A stretch of 64,000 bases of DNA from CAZSMC01 sp964607755 (GCA_964607755.1 CAZSMC010000011.1:1-64000), one strand, 5' to 3'. Positions 17,021 through 26,526 are shown, numbered from the stretch's first letter. Numbers and translations: made by a program. Notes: generated by a model not told the origin, from the sequence alone.

Positions 17021-19423
17021 CTATATAGCCACGGCCATGCTCACCTGATCATCGAAACTTTCCACGTTAACAATGAACGGCAGCATGTCTTTTATTGTCT
17101 CGATGTGGGTAATAATGAAAATCTGCCGAAACTGTGAAGACAGCTCGGAAAGCGCGTTGAGAATGAGATCGCGGCGCTCGCTGTCCTGAGAGCCAAAGAT
17201 TTCGTCCAGAACGATGAAATTAATCGGCGCGCCGCCGCTGCGTTCGGCAACCACCTGACTGATGGCGATGCGTAAACAGAGGTTGACCAGATCTTGCTCG
17301 CCGCCGGAAAACCGTTCGAGTGGGTAGGGGAGATTGCCGTCAAAAACGCGAATATTGTAATCCGGGTCAAGATCGATTGTGGTGTAACGCGATGTTGTTG
17401 TCAGTCCGAGCAGCTCGGACGCGCGTCCGGCGATCAGCGGCCGGATTCGTCCTGCCAGTTCCAGCCGGAAACGCCCAAAGTGTTCCTCCAACGCATTCAG
17501 ATAAGCGATCTCGGTTTCCGTCTCTTTTATTTCCTGCCGGAGTTTATATTGCTCCTTAATTTCCTTTTCACTGTTTTCGATTTTGTTGTCCAGAATGGCA
17601 ATGTCTTTTTGCACGTTGGCTTGTTTTTCCCGGGCGGCATTTAATTCTTCAGATTTGTCGTCAACGTGCTTTTTTTGCTGCTGAAAAACGTTTTCATCGT
17701 AATTTAGTGCCGTTTTTTGCTCCTCGGCATGGCGGATGTTTTTTTGGAGATCGGTCAGTGACTCTTTCGCATGTTCAATGGATTTCGAGACCTGTCCGCG
17801 CCTGCCGGCACGCTCTTGCAGTTGTGCCGCTTTTTGACGCAGATCGACCAGCTCGTCATAGTGCTTGTTTATTTCATTGTGTTCCTTTTCATCATATTTG
17901 ACCGGACCTATTTTGGTAATCGTTTCGTCAATCGTTTGAAGCTGCTGCTGATAATTCTTAATGTGGCTGTCAATTTCTTCAACCGTTTTGGCAGCGTGCT
18001 GAGCATTGTGCCATTTTTTTGTTTGCTGTTCTTTCTCTTTTCGAAGGTTGCGCAACTCCTGTTTGAGCTTGTTCAGTGATTCTGTGTGTTTTTTCTCTAC
18101 ACTCTGATAATGCCTGAATTCCATGCGGAGTTCCTCAAGTTTTTTCTGATGATCTGCAACAACGGTATTGTAATGATCACCCAGGCGCTGAGTGCACACC
18201 GGGCACTCGCCCTCAGGTCCCAACTCCTCGATGCGCTGCAGTTTCTCTTTCAGATCCGTGCCGGTTTTTTCGGCTGATTTTTTATTCGCAGCCGCATCTT
18301 TAATCCCGGCTGTCAGTTCATCAATGTGATCTTCGATCTCTTTTTCTTTTTTTGCGAATTGATTGATAGCCTTTTCCAAAGATTCGACCTGTTTCGCTTC
18401 GTTGATATGAGCCTGCCGGCGTTCGTGTTCTTTTTGAATTGACGACTCGACAAATATGCGCTCTTGTTTATGCTTTTCAAGCTGATTGTATTTTTTATAC
18501 GCCGCGTCCAGGTGCTCCTTTTTTTCTTTCACGCTTTCGAACTGTCCAAGCTGATTTTGCATGGCTGACAATTCTTTTTCCGCACTCTCGATGTTCTTCA
18601 ATTCCTCTTCCAACCGCTTTTTGTTTTTCTCCACTTCTTCCAGACGGGATTGCAGCGAGGAAATCTGCGATTGCCAGTTTTGAAACTGATCGCGCAACTG
18701 GGAAATATGTTCAAAATCCTTTTTAACGAGTTCGAGTTGAGTTGTTTTTTCTTTCACCTCTTCCCCGGCCTTTATCAAGCGAGCGCGCTGCTGCTTTTTT
18801 TCATCCTGCAGTGCTTTTTGCTGTTCTTCCAACTCGTCAATATCTTTGCGGCTGGATTCCTTGCCCTGTATAAACGCCATTTTCTCATTGCGGTCACGGC
18901 GAACTTGTTCCCGGGCTCTGTCGATGAGATCGATGTTGATCAGCCGGTTGATGGCCTGGCGCCGCTGTTCCGGCTGCAGCGAGGCTAATTTTGCCAGCTC
19001 TTTTTGTTGAGCAAAAACAGATGTGGTGAACGAGCGATAATCAAGTTGCAGCAGATTTTCGATAAATTCATTCACTCCGCGATCCTGAACCGCCTCAGCT
19101 TCCGGTTGATTGTCCCGGTAAATTGCCGCTTCACTGACGGCATTCTTCCCTTTCAGTTGCCGGACAATCCGGTATTCCGAGCCGCCAAACGTAAAGATCA
19201 TCTCTGCGGAACATATTTTTTTGGCGTCCACGTGTTGGGAGCGCACATCCTGTTTGTCAGTGCGCACAAACCGGTTGCCGTACAACACCCAGCTCATGGC
19301 CTCGACAATCGTTGATTTCCCGGCACCGTTCCGGCCGATAATGCCAATGACATTTTCGGGAAATTCCAGGTCCAGCTTTTCGAACCGCCGGTAGTTTTGT
19401 AATGTCAGACGTTTGATGATCAT
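17021..19423 (-). CDS. sbcC: SbcC/Rad50-type SMC-like nuclease subunit
   Basis: This 800-residue ATPase is the partner of SbcD/Mre11 in processing DNA ends and hairpins. Walker A is 'GRNGAGKST' (residues 30-38); a Q-loop lies near 'FAQQKELAKL'. Two long charged coiled coils flank the zinc hook 'CPVC' (Cys407 and Cys410). Near residue 700 come the ABC signature 'RFSGGEQDLVNLCLRIA', Walker B 'FIVLDEIFGSQD' and the His-loop 'IFIITHIE'. The length is shorter than E. coli SbcC (1048) and closer to archaeal Rad50. sbcD lies upstream on the same strand, but a small outer-membrane protein gene separates the two. Confidence 0.93.
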   Translation of the reverse strand: MIIKRLTLQNYRRFEKLDLEFPENVIGIIGRNGAGKSTIVEAMSWVLYGNRFVRTDKQDVRSQHVDAKKICSAEMIFTFGGSEYRIVRQLKGKNAVSEAAIYRDNQPEAEAVQDRGVNEFIENLLQLDYRSFTTSVFAQQKELAKLASLQPEQRRQAINRLINIDLIDRAREQVRRDRNEKMAFIQGKESSRKDIDELEEQQKALQDEKKQQRARLIKAGEEVKEKTTQLELVKKDFEHISQLRDQFQNWQSQISSLQSRLEEVEKNKKRLEEELKNIESAEKELSAMQNQLGQFESVKEKKEHLDAAYKKYNQLEKHKQERIFVESSIQKEHERRQAHINEAKQVESLEKAINQFAKKEKEIEDHIDELTAGIKDAAANKKSAEKTGTDLKEKLQRIEELGPEGECPVCTQRLGDHYNTVVADHQKKLEELRMEFRHYQSVEKKHTESLNKLKQELRNLRKEKEQQTKKWHNAQHAAKTVEEIDSHIKNYQQQLQTIDETITKIGPVKYDEKEHNEINKHYDELVDLRQKAAQLQERAGRRGQVSKSIEHAKESLTDLQKNIRHAEEQKTALNYDENVFQQQKKHVDDKSEELNAAREKQANVQKDIAILDNKIENSEKEIKEQYKLRQEIKETETEIAYLNALEEHFGRFRLELAGRIRPLIAGRASELLGLTTTSRYTTIDLDPDYNIRVFDGNLPYPLERFSGGEQDLVNLCLRIAISQVVAERSGGAPINFIVLDEIFGSQDSERRDLILNALSELSSQFRQIFIITHIETIKDMLPFIVNVESFDDQVSMAVAI

Positions 19424-19445
19424 AAAAAATTATTCTTATCCTGGA

Positions 19446-19961
19446 TTATTCACCACAGAGCACGCGAAGAGCACGAAGCTCATAAAAAACATAATCTTTT
19501 TCAACAGGGGAAAATTCTTTGTCCGGATAATAATTCCAATAATCCCATCTTTTCAATAGTTCAGATACGGAAAAGTCTTGTATAGCCAGGCTCGGGCAGA
19601 CACCTGCTTTAATGTATAGGCTGGGGTTATCAAGCATATTCCACTTTATAGAAACATCTGTATAAATATATCCTATCTTGATATTAATATTTTTAAGCGT
19701 TGCACAATCAGAACCATAAGTATAAATCACCTTTTTTTCCAGCCTTGTGCCTCTGGTAAAATGGCCAATATCGGCTTGCAATGCCCAATTTTCATTCAAC
19801 GCCCATTCGTGCGCGTAGCCAAATATTAATCCACGAAGCGGTTTTGCTTTTGTATCAACGAATGTTGAAGCGGTCATGCCAAAATGCACAGAATGATCCC
19901 CGGCCATCAGGCTTGAAAAAAGTGCTACCATTAATACTATTGTTAATGCGAAATTTTTCAT
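19446..19961 (-). CDS. Outer-membrane barrel-like protein, shortened C-terminus
   Basis: The 171-residue product has a signal peptide ('FALTIVLMVALFSSLMAG') and barrel-like strands ('RGLIFGYAHEWALNENWALQ'). It ends 'ELRALRVLCGE', which is not a barrel ending. The DNA encoding that end reads, on the plus strand, as CACCACAGAGCACGCGAAG, like dispersed 'cacagag..acgaag' repeats of environmental genomes, so the natural 3' end has probably been replaced by repeat sequence. It sits between sbcD and sbcC, which are normally adjacent, and is likely a late insertion there. Function unknown; possibly a pseudogene. Confidence 0.5.
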   Translation of the reverse strand: MKNFALTIVLMVALFSSLMAGDHSVHFGMTASTFVDTKAKPLRGLIFGYAHEWALNENWALQADIGHFTRGTRLEKKVIYTYGSDCATLKNINIKIGYIYTDVSIKWNMLDNPSLYIKAGVCPSLAIQDFSVSELLKRWDYWNYYPDKEFSPVEKDYVFYELRALRVLCGE

Positions 19962-20006
19962 TTTCTAGAACACTTGCCACAAAAATGTAAAATCTAAGTT
20001 ATATTT

Positions 20007-21122
20007 TTATGATTCATCAGCCAGATAAGTCGCCCCTAACTTTTTGAGCTTTGCCGCATCCAGCTCGGTGTGGTCGATAGTTTCGATGTAGCGTTCAAAC
20101 TCGACAGGCAAGGATTCGATCTTGGCGTTTTGCAAATGCTGCTGCCCGTCATGTGCTTTTCTGACAAGCTGTTTTTCGAGCACAAAGGCGTTTTTGAAAA
20201 TGTCATCAATGGCGCGGATGTCGAGTTTCACAAAAGTATCGTCTTCGATGTTATTCAGTCCGAGTTGGACGATCGCGTCCTGAATATCTGGTGTGATCAG
20301 CTTTTCCAGTTCGCTGTAAATGTCGGTTGTGGTTAGGTCCTGGCAATCAATAGCCGGAAATTTTATCATCGGCCGGGTAGTAATTTCATGATAATCATAT
20401 TCATTTTTATCCAGATCAACGAGAAGATAACCGCACTGCGAGTTGTGTTCGTTCAAACTGGTACGCTCGGTTGAGCCCGAGTACCAGGCGTGATCTTTTA
20501 CGGCAATATGGCGATGATAATGTCCCAACGCGATGTAATCAAAAGTCAATCCGGTGACGCCTTCAATGTCCGGTAAACGCTGCTCGTTGAATTCGCCCAT
20601 CCCGAACGTTTTCTTTCCTGCCCAGGCGCCATGGGTCACCAACACGTTTGCCTGCGAATCCGACTTTATGTGCAATTTCTCCAAAGCGGCATTCAAGTCC
20701 TCGGACAATGAAAAATGTGGAATGCAGTGAAAATCAACTGACTTTATTCGAAACCGTTCATATTGATTTGTAAACGCTGTGTAAATGTTTGGGAAAAGCG
20801 AGATGGTCTCAAAAATGGAACCGGTCAGGCGAATGCGCGGGGTTTCGTGATTGCCGGAGACAATGACCATGGGAATGCCGGCATCGCTTATTTTTTGGAT
20901 GCTCTCCACAGCCACGTGGATCGCCCGGTTGCTGGGACGCGGCGTGTGAAACAAATCTCCGGCGTGTACGATCACGTCAGGCTGATGCGTAAAAATCGCG
21001 GCAATGATCTGGTCCCAGGCGTTGTAAAAATCCTGCTCTCGCTGGTTGAGACCGGTTTCAGCATCGATTTTATGGTATTCGGAAAATCCGAGATGCGTAT
21101 CGGAAACGTGAAAAATCTTCAT
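20007..21122 (-). CDS. sbcD: SbcD/Mre11 nuclease subunit
   Basis: This 371-residue calcineurin-like nuclease shows the five phosphoesterase motifs: 'VSDTHLGF' (residues 6-13), 'VIVHAGDLFHTPRPS', 'IVSGNHETPR', 'VLVTHGAW' and 'ALGHYHRH'. These His, Asp and Asn residues bind the two Mn ions. It acts with SbcC on double-strand ends and hairpins. A strong promoter lies just upstream (21144-21172). Confidence 0.93.
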   Translation of the reverse strand: MKIFHVSDTHLGFSEYHKIDAETGLNQREQDFYNAWDQIIAAIFTHQPDVIVHAGDLFHTPRPSNRAIHVAVESIQKISDAGIPMVIVSGNHETPRIRLTGSIFETISLFPNIYTAFTNQYERFRIKSVDFHCIPHFSLSEDLNAALEKLHIKSDSQANVLVTHGAWAGKKTFGMGEFNEQRLPDIEGVTGLTFDYIALGHYHRHIAVKDHAWYSGSTERTSLNEHNSQCGYLLVDLDKNEYDYHEITTRPMIKFPAIDCQDLTTTDIYSELEKLITPDIQDAIVQLGLNNIEDDTFVKLDIRAIDDIFKNAFVLEKQLVRKAHDGQQHLQNAKIESLPVEFERYIETIDHTELDAAKLKKLGATYLADES

Positions 21123-21143
21123 GGTTGTCCCTGTGTTTTGAAA

Positions 21144-21172
21144 ATTATAAGAACTTTTTGCTTTAAAATCAA
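21144..21172 (-). promoter_or_regulatory. Sigma70 promoter for sbcD
   Basis: On the minus strand TTGATT (21172-21167) and TATAAT (21149-21144) are spaced by 17 bases, with the start codon 22 bases downstream of the -10 box. Confidence 0.65.
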
Positions 21173-21251
21173 GTTTATAAAAAGATGAGTTCCATTTTAC
21201 AAAACCATATCAGTCAATAGCTACAGTAACGCCAACAACAGCAAAAACAGT

Positions 21252-21280
21252 TTGACTTTCGGCGTGTACTTTATTATATT
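21252..21280 (+). promoter_or_regulatory. Sigma70 promoter for tRNA-Leu
   Basis: TTGACT (21252-21257), a 17-base spacer and TATATT (21275-21280) precede the tRNA by 13 bases, the normal placing for a transcript starting just before the tRNA. Confidence 0.7.
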
Positions 21281-21293
21281 TTTTGATTATTTA

Positions 21294-21376
21294 GCGAGAG
21301 TGGCGGAATTGGCAGACGCGCTAGACTTAGGATCTAGTGCCAGTGCGGCGTGGGGGTTCGAGTCCCCCCTCTCGCA
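21294..21376 (+). tRNA. tRNA-Leu (anticodon UAG)
   Basis: The acceptor arms GCGAGAG and CTCTCGC pair over seven bases. The anticodon stem CTAGA/TCTAG encloses loop CTTAGGA with anticodon TAG. A class II variable arm follows, and the T arm is GGGGG-TTCGAGT-CCCCC. Length is 83 bases; the discriminator is A and CCA is not encoded. The gene lies directly upstream of tig. Confidence 0.95.
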
Positions 21377-21463
21377 CAGGGATGTCGGCGGGCACCCGGT
21401 GCTCGGCGATTTTTTTATCCTTTCACATATAAATATTGACACAATTTAAATGAGGGAAAAATA

Positions 21464-22816
21464 TTGCAGTACAACATTGATCAACAAGAAAATTTTCACA
21501 CAACGATTAAAGTAACGCTTCCGCCAGAAGACGCGAAACCAAAATATGAAGATGTGCTCAACGAATACCGTAAAAGCATCAGGTTGGAAGGCTTCCGCAA
21601 GGGCAAAGTACCAACTTCTTTGATTAAAAAGATGTACGGTAAAGAAATCCAGGCCGAGGCTTTCAGCGATTTTATGCAGGAATCCTGGGAAACAATTCTG
21701 CAGGAGAACGATCTTGATATCATTACTGAGCCCAAAATCCACAACATCAATTATAATGATAAAAACGGGTTCTCTTACCAGATCGAATTCGATGTGGCAC
21801 CGGATTTCGAATTAAAAAGGTATGATGGCATGCCGGTCGAGGTGGATGTGTATTCTATCACTGACAAAGACGTCGACGAATTTCTCGAGGATTTGCGACA
21901 GCATCAAGCCATGCTGTACACTGTGGAAGGCGAAGCAGAGCCCGGCCATTATCTGACGGCTGATCTCTACCAGGTTGATGAAAGCGGCGTGCCACTACTT
22001 GGTAACACAATCGAAGACCAGCAAATTTGGCTCAAAAAAGATGACAAAGAGCTGACACCCCAGCTCCAGGGCGTCAAAGCCGGGGAAGAGCGGCGCATTG
22101 TTCTTGAAATGCCTGAGCAGCAATCCGAAACCGTCGAGACATTATCGGAAAACGAATCAGACGAGCAGTATTATCAGGTCAAGGTCAAAGAAGTCAAGGA
22201 CCGCCGATTGCCTGATCTGGATGACGAATTTGCCAAAGATGTGAGTGAATTTGAAACGCTAGATGAATTACGCGATCAGGTTAAAAAAACGCTGCAGGAA
22301 CGCGCAAAAGAGGCCAACAAGGATAATATCGAATCCGCCATTGTGGACGAACTGGTAAAGCGGCATAATTTCTCCGTGCCGCCGGTTATGCTCGAGGATT
22401 ATCTGAATGACATCATCGAACAGGTTAAAAAAGATCAGAAAAATAAACAGGGAAAAGTTGATGAAACCGGGATCCGTCAGCATTTCAGAACAAATGCCAT
22501 TCACAATATAAAATGGCATTTCATCAGCGATAAAATTATTGAGCAGGAACAAATTCAGGTTTCAGACGATGAATTGGAACAGCATCTCAAAGAGATGCAA
22601 GAAACACCTGCTGAAGCGCAAAGAGCACAAAAAGCGCGAGAGGATGACAGCGCTAAAGAAAAAATCAGAAATCAATTAATTTACGACAAAATTTTCAGCA
22701 TATTAGCAGAAAAAGCCGATATCACGGAAAATCGAAAATCGTGGTATGAACAAGACGAATCGGAATTATCAGAGCAAAACGTTGCTGCTGCAAGTCCGAA
22801 CCAGGAAACAAACTAA
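21464..22816 (+). CDS. tig: Trigger factor, ribosome-bound chaperone and prolyl isomerase
   Basis: This 450-residue protein has the ribosome-binding N-domain with 'SIRLEGFRKGKVPTSLIKKM' (the GFRxGKxP signature, residues 38-53). A divergent FKBP-type domain (about 150-240) and the long helical C-domain follow. It binds nascent chains at the exit tunnel. The start is TTG at 21464 with GAGGG upstream; no ATG gives the complete N-domain. It heads the conserved tig-clpP-clpX group and the spacing suggests one transcript. Confidence 0.93.
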   Translation: MQYNIDQQENFHTTIKVTLPPEDAKPKYEDVLNEYRKSIRLEGFRKGKVPTSLIKKMYGKEIQAEAFSDFMQESWETILQENDLDIITEPKIHNINYNDKNGFSYQIEFDVAPDFELKRYDGMPVEVDVYSITDKDVDEFLEDLRQHQAMLYTVEGEAEPGHYLTADLYQVDESGVPLLGNTIEDQQIWLKKDDKELTPQLQGVKAGEERRIVLEMPEQQSETVETLSENESDEQYYQVKVKEVKDRRLPDLDDEFAKDVSEFETLDELRDQVKKTLQERAKEANKDNIESAIVDELVKRHNFSVPPVMLEDYLNDIIEQVKKDQKNKQGKVDETGIRQHFRTNAIHNIKWHFISDKIIEQEQIQVSDDELEQHLKEMQETPAEAQRAQKAREDDSAKEKIRNQLIYDKIFSILAEKADITENRKSWYEQDESELSEQNVAAASPNQETN

Positions 22817-22831
22817 TAAGAGGAAATATCT

Positions 22832-23425
22832 ATGGGACTCGTACCAATGGTAGTTGAACAAACCGGGCGGGGCGAACGCGCTTATGATATTTTTTCGCGT
22901 TTGCTCAAGGAACGGATTGTCTTTATCGGCAGTCCGATCGATGACACAGTTGCCAGTCTGGTGATTGCGCAACTGCTGTTTTTAGAAGCCGAAGACCCGG
23001 AAAAAGATGTTTACATGTATGTCAATTCACCGGGAGGCATTGTCTCTTCGGGATTGGCTATTTACGATACAATGCAGTACATCAAACCGGATATTGCGAC
23101 AATTTGTATGGGCCATGCTGCCAGCATGGGTTCCTTGCTACTTGCCGCTGGCACAAAAGGCAAACGGGCGGCATTGCCGCATGCGCGCGTCATGATTCAC
23201 CAGCCTTTAGGCGGGGCCCAGGGACAGGCAAGCGATATCGAGATTCAGGCGAACGAAATTTTGACGTTGCGAAGAGAGCTGAACAAAATTTTTGTGGAAC
23301 ATACTGGCCAAAAACTCTCAAAAATAGAAAAAGATACCGACCGTAATTACTTTATGAGCGCTGAAGAAGCAAAGAATTACGGACTTGTTGACGAAATTAT
23401 GGATCGCCGTGACCTGAAAAAGTGA
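22832..23425 (+). CDS. clpP: ATP-dependent Clp protease proteolytic subunit
   Basis: This 197-residue serine peptidase carries 'GHAASMGSLLLAAG' with the catalytic Ser, 'ARVMIHQPLGG' with the catalytic His, and the Asp in the 'DTDRNYFMSAEEA' region. N-terminal 'LKERIVFIGSPI' and 'YVNSPGG' are typical. It forms the tetradecameric chamber used with ClpX. It lies 15 bases after tig and 34 bases before clpX, with a ribosome site AGAGGA. Confidence 0.96.
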   Translation: MGLVPMVVEQTGRGERAYDIFSRLLKERIVFIGSPIDDTVASLVIAQLLFLEAEDPEKDVYMYVNSPGGIVSSGLAIYDTMQYIKPDIATICMGHAASMGSLLLAAGTKGKRAALPHARVMIHQPLGGAQGQASDIEIQANEILTLRRELNKIFVEHTGQKLSKIEKDTDRNYFMSAEEAKNYGLVDEIMDRRDLKK

Positions 23426-23459
23426 CGGCCTCATCAAGCATGACAAGGATGTTTTATTT

Positions 23460-24743
23460 ATGCCAAAAAAAGAGGGCCAACCCGACCAGCGTTTTGCTAT
23501 TTGTTCTTTTTGTGGAAAAAACTCCAGCCAGGTTGAAACTATTGTTACCGGGCCGGATGTAAGCATTTGTAATGAATGCGTTAAAATTGCTAACAAAGTT
23601 ATTTCCCGGGAACGTTCCAAAAAAGCCTTCAAATGGGAAGGTGATATGCCCACCCCTGAGGAAATCAAGAACGAATTGGACAATTACGTCATTGGCCAGG
23701 AAAACGCCAAAAAGACCATTTCCGTGGCTGTTTACAATCACTATAAGCGTATCGACAGCACGCTTGTCAGCAGGGATAATGTTATACTGGAGAAAAGCAA
23801 TGTGCTTTTGATCGGTCCTACCGGAACCGGCAAAACATTGCTGGCACAAACTCTGGCCTACTTTCTGCAGGTGCCCTTCACAATTGCCGATGCGACCACT
23901 TTGACCGAAGCCGGATATGTCGGTGAAGATGTGGAAAATATTCTGGTGCGTTTACTGCAGGCGGCAGATTACAATGTGCAGCGTGCCGAACGCGGCATCG
24001 TCTATATCGACGAGCTGGATAAAATTGCCAAAAAGAGCGGCAATCCGTCCATTACCCGTGATGTTTCCGGTGAAGGCGTGCAACAGGCGCTGCTCAAAAT
24101 GCTGGAAGGCACGATTGCAGCCGTGCCGCCAAAAGGCGGACGAAAGCATCCGGAAATGGATTTTATCAATCTGGACACGCGAAATATTTTGTTTATTTGT
24201 GGCGGCGCGTTCGACGGGCTGGAAAAAGTTGTGGCGTCGCGTATTGGCCATAAAGCCATGGGATTCGGCGCCGATCTGACCGAATCGGTCAAAGTGCAAA
24301 AAGATGTGATCCGGCATGTTGAACCTGAAGACCTGCTGCAGTACGGTCTTATACCGGAAATTATCGGCCGTCTGCCGGTAACAGCCACTCTGGACGAACT
24401 GGATGAAGATGCATTATACCAGATACTAACCCGGCCGAAAAATGCGCTGACAAAACAATATCAACGGCTTTTTGAGATTGATGATATTGATCTCACATTT
24501 GATGATAAATCGCTCAAGGAAATCATAAAGATTGCCAGCAAGCGGGGCACTGGCGCACGGGGACTGCGGTCGGTGATGGAATCGGTGATGAACGATATTA
24601 TGTTCAGTTTGCCGTCTCAAAAAGAAATCGCCTCCTGCCGCATTACCAAAGATGTCGTGTTGAAAAAATCCAAACCTGTTCTGAAAAAACGCAAATCCCC
24701 GCAAGTGGATGATCAGGAAGAAATCGCAGATTCTGCTGCGTAG
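23460..24743 (+). CDS. clpX: Clp protease ATPase subunit ClpX
   Basis: The 427-residue AAA+ unfoldase has the N-terminal C4 zinc-binding domain ('CSFCGKN' and 'CNECVK'), Walker A 'GPTGTGKT', Walker B 'IVYIDELDKIA', pore loop 'GYVGEDVENI' and sensor residues in 'GTGARGLRSVME'. It recognises tagged substrates and threads them into ClpP, whose gene is immediately upstream. Confidence 0.97.
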   Translation: MPKKEGQPDQRFAICSFCGKNSSQVETIVTGPDVSICNECVKIANKVISRERSKKAFKWEGDMPTPEEIKNELDNYVIGQENAKKTISVAVYNHYKRIDSTLVSRDNVILEKSNVLLIGPTGTGKTLLAQTLAYFLQVPFTIADATTLTEAGYVGEDVENILVRLLQAADYNVQRAERGIVYIDELDKIAKKSGNPSITRDVSGEGVQQALLKMLEGTIAAVPPKGGRKHPEMDFINLDTRNILFICGGAFDGLEKVVASRIGHKAMGFGADLTESVKVQKDVIRHVEPEDLLQYGLIPEIIGRLPVTATLDELDEDALYQILTRPKNALTKQYQRLFEIDDIDLTFDDKSLKEIIKIASKRGTGARGLRSVMESVMNDIMFSLPSQKEIASCRITKDVVLKKSKPVLKKRKSPQVDDQEEIADSAA

Positions 24744-24837
24744 AAAAGAACCGCATGGTGATTTTTATAAAGTCGAACTGGATCTTTTGTCTAAAGCGGC
24801 GAAAGATTTCTCTTTACATACCCGGGCAAAAACATAT

Positions 24838-25428
24838 ATGAAAGTAAAATCCGTTGAATTTGTCAAATCAGTTGCCTCAATCAGTCAACTGCCCAAAGAG
24901 CTTTATCCGGAAATTGCTTTTGCCGGGCGGTCAAATGTAGGCAAGTCCAGTTTGTTGAACAAGTTATTCAATCGTAAAACAATGGCGCTCACCAGTTCCA
25001 CACCGGGGAAAACCCGTCTGCTCAATTTTTTTCTTGTCAATGAAAATTGCTATTTTGTCGATTTACCGGGATACGGTTATGCCAGGGTAGGCAAAAAAAT
25101 GCAGCAATCCTGGCAACATTTGATCGAGCAGTATATGCTCAGATCAAAATTGCTAAGAGGCATTGTGGTAATTACTGATATCCGTCATCCGCCGCAAGAT
25201 GCAGACCTTCAACTTATCCAGTGGCTGCAAGCTATTGAACTGCCGGTCATTCTGGTTGGAACCAAAGCGGACAAGCTCTCAAAGAATAAATTGAATAAAC
25301 AGTTATCTCAAAATATAAAAATTTATCGCCAGTTCAACATTGATGACATGGTGCCCTTTTCAGCAGAAACCGGCCTGGGTAAATCTGAGTTACTGCAGCA
25401 AATTGATGAACTTTTGTTTGCAAAATAA
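24838..25428 (+). CDS. engB: Ribosome-biogenesis GTPase EngB/YihA
   Basis: This 196-residue small GTPase has G1 'GRSNVGKSSLLN', G2 'TPGKT', G3 'DLPGYGYA' and G4 'GTKADK', in the order and spacing of the YihA/YsxC family, which assists 50S subunit assembly. The start at 24838 ('MKVKSVEFVKSVAS') matches the family N-terminus; the frame is open back into clpX but that extension is not family-like. No clear ribosome site is visible, so it is probably translated from the clp message. Confidence 0.9.
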   Translation: MKVKSVEFVKSVASISQLPKELYPEIAFAGRSNVGKSSLLNKLFNRKTMALTSSTPGKTRLLNFFLVNENCYFVDLPGYGYARVGKKMQQSWQHLIEQYMLRSKLLRGIVVITDIRHPPQDADLQLIQWLQAIELPVILVGTKADKLSKNKLNKQLSQNIKIYRQFNIDDMVPFSAETGLGKSELLQQIDELLFAK

Positions 25429-25470
25429 TCTTGACATAATATGGATAGATAATAACTTGCTAAAAAATTA

Positions 25471-25662
25471 GCCACTGATTTACACGGATTTTCACTAAAA
25501 AAATACTCTACCAGACACTTTTTAGAATCGACTCAAAATATATCACCCCTATGGGGTGAAAAGATGTGTTTTGTTCTTTTCTATAAATATTGAATCCCTA
25601 GTGGGATTCAATACGCAGAAGTGAATTTAGATTAGCCGCGTAGCGGCGGAATATTTATAGAA
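25471..25662. repeat. REP-like palindrome cluster with outer inverted arms
   Basis: After a stretch resembling the widespread 'gccactgatttacacgga' repeat come three palindromes: TCACCCC/GGGGTGA (25543-25559), ATTGAATCCC/GGGATTCAAT (about 25589-25612) and GCCGC/GCGGC (about 25635-25647). The last two are enclosed by 13-base perfect arms, TTCTATAAATATT (25579-25591) and AATATTTATAGAA (25650-25662). No coding region is present in this spacer. Confidence 0.6.
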
Positions 25663-25691
25663 TTTACCTATAACGAATCGGAGACTATGAA

Positions 25692-26525
25692 ATGCAAAAA
25701 ATATCAGTTTATATCGTTTTCACATTATTTTTTCTCAGCAGCATCATCATTGCCTGCGACAATGATTCATCGCCAAACAATCCCGACGATTCTGAAAACG
25801 AATATGAACTTGTCTGGTCGGACGAGTTCGATTATAAGGGGTTGCCGGACAGTTTAAAATGGAGTTATGACGTTGGCGGCCATGGTTGGGGCAATGATGA
25901 GTTACAGTATTACACCAGAGCTCGCGCCAAAAATGCCCGAGTCAAAAATGGCAAGCTGTTTATTGAAGCGCACAAAGAAGATTACGAGGGAAGTAAATAC
26001 ACCTCGGCGAGGCTGGTGACGAAAAACAAAGGTGACTGGAAATACGGCAGGATCATAGTTCGCGCTAAACTGCCCAGCGGCAGAGGCACCTGGCCAGCTA
26101 TCTGGATGCTGCCGACAGTATGGGATTACGGCAACGGCGGCTGGCCGGAAAACGGTGAAATCGATATCATGGAACACGTCGGTTATGAAGAAAACGTGAT
26201 TCACGGCACCATCCATTGTGAAGCTTATAATCATGTCAAAGGCACGCAAAAAGGCAAGTCGATAACTATTCCCGATGCCACATCTGCTTTCCATGATTAC
26301 ATATTAGAGTGGACAGCCGATCAAATTAAAATTTTTGTGGATGATAATCACTATTTCACGTTCGAGAATGAAGGCACCGGATGTGAAACCTGGCCGTTCG
26401 ATAAAAAATTTCATTTGATTTTAAACATTGCCGTCGGTGGCTCGTGGGGCGGCGCCCGGGGTGTGGATGACAGTATTTTCCCGCAACAACTGGTAGTGGA
26501 TTATGTGAGAGTGTATCAAAAGTAA
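25692..26525 (+). CDS. GH16 family beta-glucanase lipoprotein
   Basis: The 277-residue product has a lipoprotein signal ending 'SSIIIAC' and a low-complexity linker. A glycoside hydrolase family 16 domain follows: 'ELVWSDEFDYKGLPD', 'GRIIVRAKLPSGRGTWPAIW', and the active site 'GEIDIMEHVG' with nucleophile and acid/base Glu in the ExDxxE motif. It ends 'VVDYVRVYQK', typical of laminarinase-type members that cut beta-1,3(4)-glucans. It is probably anchored to the outer membrane. A strong terminator follows. Confidence 0.92.
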   Translation: MQKISVYIVFTLFFLSSIIIACDNDSSPNNPDDSENEYELVWSDEFDYKGLPDSLKWSYDVGGHGWGNDELQYYTRARAKNARVKNGKLFIEAHKEDYEGSKYTSARLVTKNKGDWKYGRIIVRAKLPSGRGTWPAIWMLPTVWDYGNGGWPENGEIDIMEHVGYEENVIHGTIHCEAYNHVKGTQKGKSITIPDATSAFHDYILEWTADQIKIFVDDNHYFTFENEGTGCETWPFDKKFHLILNIAVGGSWGGARGVDDSIFPQQLVVDYVRVYQK

Positions 26526-26526
26526 G

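Noticed and set aside
25431..25455. Promoter with TTGACA just after engB
   Set aside because: A good -35 box is present but no convincing -10 box at proper spacing and no gene for 250 bases.
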